A DNA stretch of 64,000 nt from Agarivorans sp. TSD2052 (GCF_023238625.1 NZ_CP096670.1:2832501-2896500); one strand, 5' to 3'. Positions 33,156 through 42,279 are shown, counted from the stretch's first letter. Notes: generated from the letters alone by a model not told the origin. Translations and numbers: made by a program.

Positions 33156-33533
33156 ATGTACAAAAACCTAAAAAGCATTGGGATCACCAATCCATCAGAC
33201 ATTGAACGCTACAGCCTTCGTCAAGAAGCCAACTCTGACACACTCAAAATCTACTTCCACAAGGAAAAAGGCGACTTTTTAACGCGAAGCGTAAAATTCA
33301 AGTATCCTCGCCAAAAGAAAACGGTGCTGGTTGACGGGGGGCGTGGTACTTATAAAGACGTATCAGAGATCAATACTAACTTACGTTTCATCGTGGAAGA
33401 ATTAGATAAAATAACGCGGCGTGAACAACAAGAAAAAGATACCAAACAACAAGTATTGGCCGAATTAAAGCATCTTGAAAAAGTAGTGATAAACAAAATT
33501 GCGGAAATAGAGGCTAAACTAGAGCGGCTTTAA
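33156..33533 (+). CDS. DUF3461 family protein, function unknown
   Basis: A 125-residue protein that I recognise as the DUF3461 family (start [20 protein letters not shown]), found in gammaproteobacteria often near dapD. The N-terminal half is basic and beta-rich ([22 protein letters not shown]), and the C-terminal third is a charged coiled coil (about residues 75-125) that suggests oligomerisation. There is no signal peptide or membrane segment. A GGAA ribosome site lies before the ATG. It is monocistronic, flanked by a hairpin and a bidirectional terminator. Its function is unknown to me. Confidence 0.85.
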   Translation: MYKNLKSIGITNPSDIERYSLRQEANSDTLKIYFHKEKGDFLTRSVKFKYPRQKKTVLVDGGRGTYKDVSEINTNLRFIVEELDKITRREQQEKDTKQQVLAELKHLEKVVINKIAEIEAKLERL

Positions 33534-33547
33534 GCAAATCAACCAAC

Positions 33548-33575
33548 AAAAAAGGAGGCCTCAGCCTCCTTTTTT
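33548..33575. terminator. Bidirectional terminator, DUF3461 gene / ptsG
   Basis: Perfect stem AAAAAAGGAGGC / GCCTCCTTTTTT with a four-base loop, T-rich on both strands. It lies between the convergent DUF3461 gene and ptsG and can end transcription from either side. Confidence 0.92.
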
Positions 33576-33590
33576 AGTATTTACCAAACC

Positions 33591-35024
33591 TTAAATGGTT
33601 TGCAAATAAGCTTCCATGTCGGTTTTTAAGTTATCTGACTTAGTACCAAAGATAGCTTGAACACCTTGACCAGCAATCACCACCCCTGCCGCTCCCAAAG
33701 CTTTAAGCTGAGGTTGGTCAACAGATTCGATAGATTTAACTTGAATACGCAGACGTGTAATACAAGCATCTAAACTAACGATGTTGTCTTTTCCACCAAA
33801 TGCATCAACCAAGTTTTTAGACATTTCGCTTTCATTAAGTACTGCAGCACCCGCTGAACTGTCTTCGTCTTCACGACCTGGCGTTTTCAAATCTAGTTTC
33901 GCGATAACTACACGGAATACGGTGTAGTAAATAGCCGCATAGCCCAAACCAATTATTGGGAACAGCCACATTTTCTGAGAGTTGCCAGACAATACGATGA
34001 AATCAATCAAACCGTGTGAGAACGAAGTACCATGTACCATGCCTAACGAGTTAGTGATTACAAAAGCTAAACCAGCTAGTAGCGCGTGGATAACGTAAAG
34101 AATTGGCGCTACGAATAAGAATGCAAATTCAATTGGTTCGGTAATACCTGTTAGGAATGAAGTCAGCGCAGCTGAAATCATAATACCGCCAACTTTAGCG
34201 CGGTTTTCAGGTTTAGCCGCGTGCCAAATAGCAATAGCAGCAGCAGGTAGTCCGTACATTTTGAACATGTAACCGCCAGCTAATTGACCAAAGCCATTAC
34301 CCGCAGCTCGTGAAGCTTCGTCGGCTTGTAAGTAACAAGTTAGTACGCCGTTAACCACATCACCAGCAGCATTAGTACATTGGCCCGCTTCGAAGAAGAA
34401 AGGTACGTTCCAAACATGGTGAAGACCAAATGGAATCAATGAACGCTCAACAATGCCGTAAATACCAAAGGCTAAGGTTGGGTTTTGTTCTGCTGCCCAG
34501 TGGGAGAATACTGCGATGCCATTACCAATAGGAGGCCAAATAAAGGCAAGTAACACACCTAAGAAAATGGTCAAGAAACCGGTAATAATAGGTACACTCC
34601 GCTTACCAGCGAAGAAGCCTAAGTAAGAAGGTAACTGAATTCTAAAGAAGCGATTAAACGCCCAACCAGCTACACCACCCGCTAAAATACCGCCAAGTAC
34701 TCCAGTATTGATGCTTTCTACGCCCATAACTGGTGCCATAACAACCAGTGTTTTTTCCATGATGGTGAAACCAACAATAGATGCTAGCGCCGCAACACCA
34801 TCATTATTGGTAAAACCTAAAGCAACACCAACGGCGAAAAGAAGCGCCATGTTACCGAATACTGCGTCACCCGCATTCATCATTAATTGTGAAACAATAG
34901 AGGGTATCCAACTGAAGTCAGCGGCGCCGACCCCAAGTAAAATACCAGCAACTGGCAGCACGGATACGGGTAGCATCAGTGCTTTACCTACCTTTTGCGC
35001 TTGCGCAAATAAATTATTAAACAT
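33591..35024 (-). CDS. ptsG: PTS glucose-specific transporter, EIICB(Glc)
   Basis: Imports and phosphorylates glucose, taking phosphate from EIIA(Glc). The 477 residues equal the E. coli length. The N-terminal EIIC domain has about eight to ten membrane segments and the sugar-site motif [11 protein letters not shown]. The EIIB domain follows a linker, with the phosphorylated Cys421 in LDACITRLR. The start has AGGAGC upstream. It is divergent from a maltoporin gene across a 554-base regulatory gap. EIIA(Glc) (crr) is elsewhere. Confidence 0.96.
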   Translation of the reverse strand: MFNNLFAQAQKVGKALMLPVSVLPVAGILLGVGAADFSWIPSIVSQLMMNAGDAVFGNMALLFAVGVALGFTNNDGVAALASIVGFTIMEKTLVVMAPVMGVESINTGVLGGILAGGVAGWAFNRFFRIQLPSYLGFFAGKRSVPIITGFLTIFLGVLLAFIWPPIGNGIAVFSHWAAEQNPTLAFGIYGIVERSLIPFGLHHVWNVPFFFEAGQCTNAAGDVVNGVLTCYLQADEASRAAGNGFGQLAGGYMFKMYGLPAAAIAIWHAAKPENRAKVGGIMISAALTSFLTGITEPIEFAFLFVAPILYVIHALLAGLAFVITNSLGMVHGTSFSHGLIDFIVLSGNSQKMWLFPIIGLGYAAIYYTVFRVVIAKLDLKTPGREDEDSSAGAAVLNESEMSKNLVDAFGGKDNIVSLDACITRLRIQVKSIESVDQPQLKALGAAGVVIAGQGVQAIFGTKSDNLKTDMEAYLQTI

Positions 35025-35152
35025 AGTAAGCTCCTAGAGGGCTGTTAGTGTACTGAATATAGCCTTAGCCAAAAATATCAAAAAGGCTAATTAATAACGC
35101 ATTTTCTTTAATTATTATGAAGTAACCGCAAACTTGGCCGTATTACGATTTC

Positions 35153-35171
35153 TAGGCATAGTTTATGCCTA
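35153..35171. promoter_or_regulatory. Perfect 8-bp dyad upstream of ptsG (possible operator)
   Basis: TAGGCATA-GTT-TATGCCTA, a perfect inverted repeat with a three-base centre, about 130 bases upstream of the ptsG start. The size and symmetry fit a dimeric repressor or activator site. I do not recognise the regulator. Confidence 0.4.
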
Positions 35172-35439
35172 CTAGCTGGATAAAAATGCGATTCAGCACA
35201 TGTTAAACCCCACTTTTTGTAACACTTTGTAACAAGCTATATCCCCCCAGATACGTTGCTGTCTATTGGTAACAAATCAGCTCTACTAAGAGGGCTTTTG
35301 CAATAATTTGTATCTACTGATAGCTACTCTGTCCAAACCATCCAATTTAAAATAAAAAACCACAAAACAAACCAAACAAAGCACAAAAAACCACCAAAAT
35401 AAAAAATAAAAGAACATGAAACGGTTTTCACGCCATTAG

Positions 35440-35455
35440 TGTGATTCAGTTCACA
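35440..35455. promoter_or_regulatory. CRP binding site
   Basis: TGTGATTCAGTTCACA matches the cAMP-CRP consensus TGTGA-N6-TCACA at all ten defined bases. It lies 124 bases upstream of the maltoporin start at 35579, with an A-rich tract just upstream of it. CRP control of maltoporin genes is well known. Activation here is inference. Confidence 0.8.
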
Positions 35456-35578
35456 AGACAAAACCGAAATCTACTGAGACAATGCGATCGACATAATGTT
35501 CCATAGGAATTGGATTTTACAGAACAGGGTGCTTATTTATGTCCATATTTGGAACTTAATACACATAAGGTTTATGTA

Positions 35579-36871
35579 ATGAAACTAAAAACACTTTCAA
35601 TCGCCATCGCATCGGCAGCGATGTCAACTCAAGCAATAGCAGCAACGCCTGAATTTCATGGTTACATGCGCTCTGGTATTGGCGCAACCGGCTCTGGTGG
35701 CGAGCAAATGTGCTTCCAAGCGAACGGTTCTCCGTACAAGCACCGCTTGGGTAACGAATGTGAAACTTATGCAGAAATTGCATTGTCTGCTCCACTCTAT
35801 GAAGAAGGCAACAAAGCAATGGGTGTACATACCCTACTTGCTCATTCTGTAGATCAACGAAATGATTGGGAAGAAAGCCCATCGGCAGTGCGTGAAATGT
35901 ATGTATCAGGCCAAAACATGGTTGAATCTTTCGAAGGTTCAAACCTTTGGGCTGGTAAGCGTTTTTATCAACGTCGTGACGTACACCAAATCGATTACTA
36001 CTACCTAGCCAACGCAGGGGCCGGTGCCGGTATTGAAAACATCGACGTAGGCTTTGCTAAGCTATCTGCGGCTTGGGTACGCAATACCTCTGAAGCATTA
36101 TTTGATGCAAACGTTGCCGGCTCTGGTCAAACTATGGCTGATTTCTCTGGTAACAACTTAGATTTACGCCTAGACGGTATCTCTACTAACTCAAACGGCG
36201 AATTGAGCTTAGTAGGTATTTACGGCATGTACTCTGAAGCGGCTGACCAAGATTTCAACATCGAAAACCAAAAAGACAACGGCGTGTTTGTTATGGCTGA
36301 GCACACTCAAGGTGATTTCTTTGGTGGCTTTAACAAGTTCTCTGTATCTTATGCAACAGATGCTATGGCAGGTATTGGCGCAAGTGGTCAACTTCGCGGA
36401 TTTGGCTACGAAAATATGGCTAACGAAGGTGATGATCCGGCTTACCGCACCGACAGCAATGAAGGCAGCTGGTACCGCTTAATGAACTGGGGTGTGGTTG
36501 ATTTAGGCGAGTCAGCAGCCATGTCTTACGTAGTTAACTACGAAAACTACGACAAAGATGATAACAAAGGCTCTACCTTGTTTACTGTTGGTGTTCGTCC
36601 TCAGTACAACTGGAGCAATAACTTATCTACTATCCTAGACCTAGGCTACGATGTAGTTGAATTCCAAGATGCAGCTAAAGCTATCAATGGCGACGAAGAC
36701 AATAAACTGGCCAAAGTAACCATTGCCCAACAGTGGCAAGCTGGCCCTAATGTATTCGCTCGCCCCGCTTTACGCGCCTTTGCTACTTATGCTAAATCAG
36801 ATAAAAATATCGCTGATACCAGCTCGAAAGATGAAGTAACATTTGGCTTCCAAGCGGAAGCTTGGTGGTAA
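35579..36871 (+). CDS. lamB: Maltoporin (LamB family), copy 1
   Basis: Outer-membrane trimeric porin for maltodextrin-type sugars. I chose the ATG at 35579, which starts a clean signal peptide (cleavage after STQAIA, about residue 21); the upstream in-frame sequence has no signal features. The mature protein is an 18-strand barrel ending AEAWW. It has a cysteine pair in the first loop (QMCF and NECE), which LamB disulfide-bonds. The 430-residue length fits. It is one of two maltoporins in this region. The sugar preference cannot be read by eye. Confidence 0.9.
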   Translation: MKLKTLSIAIASAAMSTQAIAATPEFHGYMRSGIGATGSGGEQMCFQANGSPYKHRLGNECETYAEIALSAPLYEEGNKAMGVHTLLAHSVDQRNDWEESPSAVREMYVSGQNMVESFEGSNLWAGKRFYQRRDVHQIDYYYLANAGAGAGIENIDVGFAKLSAAWVRNTSEALFDANVAGSGQTMADFSGNNLDLRLDGISTNSNGELSLVGIYGMYSEAADQDFNIENQKDNGVFVMAEHTQGDFFGGFNKFSVSYATDAMAGIGASGQLRGFGYENMANEGDDPAYRTDSNEGSWYRLMNWGVVDLGESAAMSYVVNYENYDKDDNKGSTLFTVGVRPQYNWSNNLSTILDLGYDVVEFQDAAKAINGDEDNKLAKVTIAQQWQAGPNVFARPALRAFATYAKSDKNIADTSSKDEVTFGFQAEAWW

Positions 36872-36896
36872 GCTAGACACGTTAACATGCCTATTT

Positions 36897-36921
36897 AAAG
36901 CTCTCTCTGAGGGCTTTTTTT
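36897..36921 (+). terminator. Terminator after maltoporin copy 1
   Basis: Stem AAAGCTCTC / GAGGGCTTT (one T-G wobble), loop TCT, followed by a T-run. It lies about 25 bases after the stop codon. Confidence 0.85.
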
Positions 36922-37084
36922 ATTATCATTCCCATCCCAACAAACCTCCCAATTAAGACCGATTAAATCACCGAAAACAACTCAAGGTGAAACCCGCTAG
37001 CCACGCACGTACAACATGCTATAACCCTAAGAATCAGCTTACACGACCACCTAAGCGCACCATGAGCCTATTCGTTACACGCAT

Positions 37085-37107
37085 AAAAAAACCAGTCTAC
37101 GACTGGC
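37085..37107 (-). terminator. Terminator after malM
   Basis: On the minus strand, stem GCCAGTC / GACTGG(T) with a GTA loop is followed by a run of T residues. It lies about 27 bases past the malM stop codon. Confidence 0.88.
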
Positions 37108-37133
37108 TTCTTAAACAATGAAAATCTGCAAAT

Positions 37134-38141
37134 CTAGTTATTTTTGATCGCGTCAATAAATACGTTTCTTGCTGAGCGAGAGCCTGCATACTCGGCTTCT
37201 TCAACTAACTTAAGGGCTTTATCAATTTCACCTTGCTTAATCATATCTTCAATCAGCTTGTTATAAAATGCTTCTGTCTCAGGCAGCATCGCCTTCTTTA
37301 GGCTATTAGATTTCTTCGCTGGCTCTACAGAGCTTGCAACAACCGCTGCCCCAACAGCATTTGATCCTTGAACAGTATTGGATCCTTGAACAGCCACAGG
37401 TTCTACTGATGCAGGCTGAAGCTCTGAATTCTTTCCACCAAACCATGCTTCATCAGCAAAAATACCTTTAGATAAGTCGGGGTTGAAAGTGACGTTAACC
37501 AGCCCTAGAGGTGAATGCGGTATAAACGGATCGGGTAAACCGGGATCAGCTTTAGCTTGTGCCTTTGCTCGCGAACGCTCAGGATGAACAATCTGGGTAC
37601 TTTCAAACAGTGATTGGTCAGTGGTATATACCACCATGTAAGCCTCTCGAACTCGGTCACTTCTTTGTTCAGTGCTGACCCTAAAAGTCCCGCTCAACAT
37701 ATTACCGCTAAAACCTTTTAACTCTTGGTATTTGAATGCATTAGCCGGAATAACTCGTGTCACTTGGAAATTTTCATCAAGAAGTGCCACTGATGGGGCG
37801 AATAGTGTTTCGCCTATAATACTTTCAATTTTGACCGGCACATTGGTATTTAATATAGGAAGTTTGTAAGCCAGAACGAAGCTTTTTCCTGAATTAAAAG
37901 CAAAGGCTTGTCGGTTGGTGTCGATCCCTTCTTCAGCTACGTAATCAAAAGTCACAGCTTGATAAGATAATTGGCTTAGCTGCTCACAACATACAGGAGC
38001 GCCCTCTAGGCTGACGATTGCTTGTTTGGCATCTCCGAACAAATGACGTGTATCGCTACTCATATCTAATAAGTCACCGGAGCTACATGCCGTCAGCCCT
38101 AACAATGTCGCGCCTAAAACAACACCTATTTTTTTCCGCAC
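37134..38141 (-). CDS. malM: MalM-like maltose-operon periplasmic lipoprotein
   Basis: I identify this as MalM by extended similarity to the E. coli protein. The segments are FAPSVALLDENF, VVYTTDQSLFESTQ, the GLPDPFIPHS region and a C-terminal EIDKALKLVEEAEYAGSRSAR. MalM's role in maltodextrin use is unclear even in E. coli. Here it is a lipoprotein (lipobox LTAC), whereas the E. coli form is soluble. I prefer the GTG at 38141, which has GGAG six bases upstream; an ATG at 38153 would add four residues, and further upstream lies inside the preceding terminator. It lies downstream of maltoporin copy 2, as in lamB-malM. Confidence 0.85.
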   Translation of the reverse strand: MRKKIGVVLGATLLGLTACSSGDLLDMSSDTRHLFGDAKQAIVSLEGAPVCCEQLSQLSYQAVTFDYVAEEGIDTNRQAFAFNSGKSFVLAYKLPILNTNVPVKIESIIGETLFAPSVALLDENFQVTRVIPANAFKYQELKGFSGNMLSGTFRVSTEQRSDRVREAYMVVYTTDQSLFESTQIVHPERSRAKAQAKADPGLPDPFIPHSPLGLVNVTFNPDLSKGIFADEAWFGGKNSELQPASVEPVAVQGSNTVQGSNAVGAAVVASSVEPAKKSNSLKKAMLPETEAFYNKLIEDMIKQGEIDKALKLVEEAEYAGSRSARNVFIDAIKNN

Positions 38142-38162
38142 TTCAATCTCCATCGAACCAAA

Positions 38163-38195
38163 TAAAAAGACCCCCAAAATAATGCATTTTGAGGG
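38163..38195 (-). terminator. Intercistronic terminator/attenuator, maltoporin copy 2 to malM
   Basis: On the minus strand, a 10-bp stem CCCTCAAAAT / ATTTTGGGGG (one T-G wobble) with a five-base loop is followed by TCTTTTTA. It can end most maltoporin transcripts and so lower malM expression relative to the porin. Confidence 0.85.
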
Positions 38196-38237
38196 CCTTG
38201 ACTAGCATACAAATTTATTTAACTAAATTTATATGGC

Positions 38238-39602
38238 TTACCACCAAGCTTCAACTTGTGCGCCGTAGAAAGTATCGTTGTCTTCTACTACGCGAACGCC
38301 CATCCAGCCGCCGTCTTCACCAGTACCATCGCTGCGCTTGTCGCCGCCGTACTTAGTTACGAAAACACGGATTTCAGGACGAGCCCAGAAACCGCCTTTT
38401 TCTTTAAGAGGTGACCAAGCTTGCGCTAAAGTAACTTTGTTAATTGTAGAGCTTACGCTTTCCCATGGGTCTTGTTGGTTGTAGTAACCAATTTCGATTT
38501 GGGTGCTCATAGTATCGTTCCACAAGTAACGAGGACGTAATGTAGCACCGTAACGCTCACCAGGTCCTGCATCACAACAGTCATCTTCTACTTTAGAGTA
38601 GAACACTGAGTAGCCCATATCTACATTACGGCTAAACGCGTATACACCGTGGTCGATTAAGCGCCAAGATTTACGGCCAAGTTGAGCATCACCGCCGTTG
38701 TCGTATCCACCGATGTTGTATGAGTCACCTAAGTGGTTATTCATACCGTAACCAGCCCAAGCGAAACCTTCAGTGTTGTATTGTGCAACAACTTTGTTGA
38801 AGCCACCAGCGTAACCTAAGTTCCACTCAACAGTACCACTGAAACCAGTTTTGTTGTTCCAGTTACCGTCATCAACGCCAGCTTCTTGTGCATCGCTTAA
38901 GTTAGCTTTGCCAACCATACCGATGATATCTAAAGAACCTAGACCAATACCTACGTTATTCCAACGAAGATCAAGAATAGGGGTAGATGCCATAGTGTTG
39001 TTAGCGTCAGCGCCGCCAGATACGTCATGCCATTTAGTATGACGAACAGCAACAGCAATGTTACCTAAGCCCACATCGATTTTATCAACACCAAAACCGT
39101 AACCAGAACCGTTTACGTAGTACCAATCGTTTACGTGAACGTCTTTACGACCGTAGTAACGGTTACCCGCCCAAATTTCAGTGCCGCTAGCCATTGCATA
39201 TTTAGCATAAGCTTCACGGAATGACATACGTTGGCCAGACCAAGGAGAACCGTCTTCAGAAGCTCCATCAGTTACACCCTGCCAAGAGTTACCACGGGTA
39301 TCTGTACCGCCTTGCCAATCTTCGTACGTACCGAAAGCTAGCAAAGTATGAACAGAGAATTTTTCGCCGGTAGGACGTTCTACAACGTTTTGGCTAAAAG
39401 ATAGCTCAGCGTAAGTATCACACTCATCACCCAAACGACCTACTACGTGAGCGTTTGGACCGCCAGTACCGTAACAGCGCTGTGAACCACCGTCAGCATT
39501 CATGCCAAAACCAGCACGGAAGTAACCGTTAAAATCAAGAGCGAATGCACTTGAAGATACTGTTGCAGCTGTAATTGCAATAGCAAGTGTTTTCAGTTTC
39601 AT
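38238..39602 (-). CDS. lamB: Maltoporin (LamB family), copy 2
   Basis: A second LamB-type porin, 454 residues from the ATG at 39602, which has AAAGGA five bases upstream; the longer in-frame reading to 39632 has no signal-peptide character. The signal peptide ends at AFA (about residue 21), with the mature start LDFNGYFRAG. It keeps the loop-1 cysteine pair (QRCYG and DECD), has aromatic-rich strands and ends in AEAWW. It also has a CC pair in a distal loop (EDDCCDAG) that copy 1 lacks. It is followed by malM. Confidence 0.93.
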   Translation of the reverse strand: MKLKTLAIAITAATVSSSAFALDFNGYFRAGFGMNADGGSQRCYGTGGPNAHVVGRLGDECDTYAELSFSQNVVERPTGEKFSVHTLLAFGTYEDWQGGTDTRGNSWQGVTDGASEDGSPWSGQRMSFREAYAKYAMASGTEIWAGNRYYGRKDVHVNDWYYVNGSGYGFGVDKIDVGLGNIAVAVRHTKWHDVSGGADANNTMASTPILDLRWNNVGIGLGSLDIIGMVGKANLSDAQEAGVDDGNWNNKTGFSGTVEWNLGYAGGFNKVVAQYNTEGFAWAGYGMNNHLGDSYNIGGYDNGGDAQLGRKSWRLIDHGVYAFSRNVDMGYSVFYSKVEDDCCDAGPGERYGATLRPRYLWNDTMSTQIEIGYYNQQDPWESVSSTINKVTLAQAWSPLKEKGGFWARPEIRVFVTKYGGDKRSDGTGEDGGWMGVRVVEDNDTFYGAQVEAWW

Positions 39603-40022
39603 AATCCTTTCCTTTTCCTTTAGAACTACCAAGTCCCTTACCTTTATTTAGTAAGAGCCAGCGGTGCATTTATATTCGTGCTTATATCCGCTAACTGAGG
39701 AGGATTATAGGTAGCTAAGTTCAGTTCAACCTTGAACTGGCTCACAGTTTGGTTGTTATGAAAATCGCTTGAAAACCCTGTTTTTCAACAGTAAAACTTG
39801 TTCTAGATCACAACTCACCAACACCACAAGAAAGACCATGAAAACGCTCTCAATCACAAAGAAAACCCTTTCAGTAGGTGAATTACCAAAAAAAACCAAA
39901 AACTAGGCTAATATTTAAGGTTACGATGCTAAAAATGTAATTTTTTTACACGCCAATGAAAGCCTTTTCAAAGTTCAATTCCTATGCCAAAAATGTGACC
40001 TTGATCACCAACAAAAAGGGAA
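39603..40022. promoter_or_regulatory. Upstream region of maltoporin copy 2
   Basis: A 420-base noncoding gap that should hold the maltoporin copy 2 promoter. I see a CRP-like site at 39994-40009, TGTGACCTTGATCACC (nine of ten consensus bases), but it is about 390 bases from the porin start. A TGAGGAGGAT word at 39697-39706 contains a GGAGGA core like that of MalT boxes. There is no clear terminator for truC here because truC reads into this gap from the right. Confidence 0.5.
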
Positions 40023-40784
40023 CTAATTCCAAGACATTAATTGAAATAGGCTTTTCCAGCGCTGCGGAAGGGGGCAATCGATAAGAATTTGCTGTTGTGT
40101 GTAGGGTTGAACAAAGCCAAGTTGCTTAGATATCAACCATAAACCTGGGTGGCCCAATTGTTTAAACAAGCGGTTGTGTTTTCCGTCACCATAGGTGGTA
40201 TCACCAATAATATGATGACTTAAGTGATGCATATGCCGACGCAATTGGTGTTTTCTTCCAGTTTTGGGTTCTAAGCTAAGCAAACTATAACGTGATGTAG
40301 CAAACTTTCCTGAGGGGTAGTCTAACTCCGCCAGTTGTAGTCCTTTATACTGAGTAAACGCCGACTGAGCGGGTTTATCTTGCTGTGCTTTAGCATCGAC
40401 CATTTTATCGAGTTTTTCTTTAAGCGGGTAATCTAGATCATGCACTCCTTCTATATAGCCTCTTACTACCGCTAAATATTGCTTATAGATGGTATGTGTA
40501 GAGAATTGCTCAGACAGTTTTCTGGCCGCTTCTGAAGAAGTGGCCATCACTAACACTCCGCTAGTGGGCCTATCTAAACGATGCACCGGATAAACGTAGT
40601 GACCCAGCTGATCCCGTAAAATTTGCATGGCAAATTGAGTGGCTTCTTTGGCTATCCAACTACGATGCACCAATAAACCCGCTGGTTTATAAATGGCGAC
40701 GTAATGTTCGTCTTGAAACAATATGTCTAGCTCATCAGGAATAACTTCGATAAGTTCTTCGCTCAATTCAGTTAATTCAGTCAT
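40023..40784 (-). CDS. truC: tRNA pseudouridine(65) synthase TruC
   Basis: Makes pseudouridine 65 in tRNA-Ile1 and tRNA-Asp. The RluA-type catalytic motif HRLDRPTSGV contains the active aspartate (Asp71 from the start used), and the EPKTGRKHQLRRH motif follows. I chose the ATG at 40784, which overlaps the yqcC stop by eight bases; an upstream TTG at 40802 would add six residues. Pairing with yqcC is as in E. coli. Confidence 0.95.
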   Translation of the reverse strand: MTELTELSEELIEVIPDELDILFQDEHYVAIYKPAGLLVHRSWIAKEATQFAMQILRDQLGHYVYPVHRLDRPTSGVLVMATSSEAARKLSEQFSTHTIYKQYLAVVRGYIEGVHDLDYPLKEKLDKMVDAKAQQDKPAQSAFTQYKGLQLAELDYPSGKFATSRYSLLSLEPKTGRKHQLRRHMHHLSHHIIGDTTYGDGKHNRLFKQLGHPGLWLISKQLGFVQPYTQQQILIDCPLPQRWKSLFQLMSWN

Positions 40785-41094
40785 TTGTAAAGCTCTCGTC
40801 AAGTGCCGTCAATATGGCCAACAGTGGCTGGGTATCAAAATCAGCATCTCTTAATGCCTCTTCAGCATAGGGGCTAATCTCAAGGGTTTGAGGCAAGGGC
40901 TTACCTTCAGTAATCAAAATGCGTATTCGTGGCAGAAAAATAAACTGTAACCATTGGGGTAGGCTCAGGCTACCGACACTAAAAGGTAAGGTACTCTCTA
41001 ATGCCTCAGGGGCCAAAGGCGCGCTTTGCCAGACTGCGTTGTTACGTAAACATTGTTCCAGTTCATCTAATAGTTGCAAGATTGGTTTACTCAT
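40777..41094 (-). CDS. yqcC: YqcC family protein (DUF446)
   Basis: A 105-residue conserved protein of unknown function, recognised from its position before truC and from segments such as FSVGSLSLPQWLQFIFLPRI and ISPYAEEAL that match the E. coli protein. It is probably all-helical and cytosolic, without signal peptide or membrane segment. Overlap with truC implies translational coupling and perhaps a shared role in tRNA modification. That last point is inference. Confidence 0.9.
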   Translation of the reverse strand: MSKPILQLLDELEQCLRNNAVWQSAPLAPEALESTLPFSVGSLSLPQWLQFIFLPRIRILITEGKPLPQTLEISPYAEEALRDADFDTQPLLAILTALDESFTND

Positions 41095-41222
41095 TAAGCG
41101 GAATCTTTGAAAAAGGGGGGATTATATCATTGCTAAGCGACCAGTGGCATGCCTGACTATTATTGCCCTCGCCCCTATAAATGTGGATACTGACGGCCAA
41201 ATTGATGACTGAAGCAAAGAAT

Positions 41223-42269
41223 ATGGACAAAATAACTACCTTAAGTGAAATCCTTCAGCTGTCGGGCAGTGAATTGCGCGTTTATGAAATGGGCCGACAA
41301 ATACATCACATCACCAATCAAGATTTTTATCAGATTGAGACAGCGCAACGGCCCTACCCTGCGCCCATCCAACAACACGCTCGCTTTGCAGTATGTTTTT
41401 GGCAAAAAAATCAATCAACTACACCGTATATATGGTTTTTGCAACTGCCGGTTGATGAGCAAGGTTTTATCAACTTAGGTGCTCGTGATCAGTTTATTCA
41501 ACTGGTAGTAGAAGCCATGGGGCAAGAGCTAAATCGCACTCCAACTGAAGACCAACAACACGCTTTGGCTAACAACCAATACATCTACAAGCCTATCGAA
41601 GAAAAGCTCGCTTTCTTTAACGCACTGTATAAAAAAGATAGTCAATTAGCACCGTCGGAGCATTACCTAAGAGTTCGCCGTTACTTAAGCTGCGATGGCA
41701 ATTGGGCTGATTGGCAAGAACTCGCCTTACAAGGCCTCGCAGATGTTGTTGCTCGCTTAGATAGGGACGAAAATAGTACGCTTTTAGCCGACGCTTTTGA
41801 GCACTTACCCTTAGAGGTAGCCAATAAAACCTTGGAGTTACTGGAGCACAGTAGAATTGACCAACAACTTAGCCATTGCCTTGCCAAGCTTCATGCTCAA
41901 CACCTTGCCGACAACGAAGAACTTGCTAGTCTTTATTTACGGGCTTTATCTGGCTCAAGCGTTAAGCCTTTGGTTAACAAAGCTCTACTAGCCCAATTAA
42001 AAAACGCCACTTCTATTCATAGCTTTATCGCCATCGCCGGCCGCTTATGGCAACAGCTAGAAGACCCAAAAATACTCAAGATATTTTTGGAAGCTATCGC
42101 CAAGCAGCAAGACCCTGAGTTGTTCCAACAAATTTTTGCTGACTTAGTGTTTATTCCAACACTCCGTAGTTTTGTATTAGCACAACTAAGAGAGCCGACC
42201 AATTCAGCGACACTGCAAGCCGCCATTGAGACACTATTGCAGCTGTACCACTCGCCACGTCATCATTGA
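41223..42269 (+). CDS. DUF3549 family protein, function unknown
   Basis: A 348-residue protein that I place in DUF3549, a family I know from Vibrio and relatives, with segments like ELRVYEMGRQIHHI and TTPYIWFLQLPVDEQG. The N-terminal half (about 1-140) looks beta-rich. The C-terminal half is helical and leucine-rich and could be an armadillo/HEAT-like repeat. It has no signal peptide. I chose the ATG at 41223 over an upstream start because it follows the conserved MDKITTLSEIL sequence. It is followed within 10 bases by a small protein gene and then a DUF2310 gene. The function is unknown. Confidence 0.75.
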   Translation: MDKITTLSEILQLSGSELRVYEMGRQIHHITNQDFYQIETAQRPYPAPIQQHARFAVCFWQKNQSTTPYIWFLQLPVDEQGFINLGARDQFIQLVVEAMGQELNRTPTEDQQHALANNQYIYKPIEEKLAFFNALYKKDSQLAPSEHYLRVRRYLSCDGNWADWQELALQGLADVVARLDRDENSTLLADAFEHLPLEVANKTLELLEHSRIDQQLSHCLAKLHAQHLADNEELASLYLRALSGSSVKPLVNKALLAQLKNATSIHSFIAIAGRLWQQLEDPKILKIFLEAIAKQQDPELFQQIFADLVFIPTLRSFVLAQLREPTNSATLQAAIETLLQLYHSPRHH

Positions 42270-42279
42270 GGAAATCAGT

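Larger units (their letters stand above)
35025..35578. promoter_or_regulatory. ptsG / maltoporin divergent regulatory region
   Basis: A 554-base gap without a convincing ORF. It holds an 8-bp dyad near ptsG, repeated TTTGTAACA-like words (about 35217-35235), a G-poor A/C-rich tract (about 35345-35420) and a perfect CRP site near the maltoporin side. The maltoporin leader between about 35480 and 35578 has no clear structure. Confidence 0.6.

Noticed and set aside
38141-38177. Longer malM start at a TTG (38177)
   Set aside because: That codon lies within the terminator stem, while GGAG fits the GTG at 38141.
39797-39813. Second CRP site in the maltoporin copy 2 upstream region (TCTAGATCACA)
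   Set aside because: Only the right half-site matches; the left half matches two of five consensus bases.
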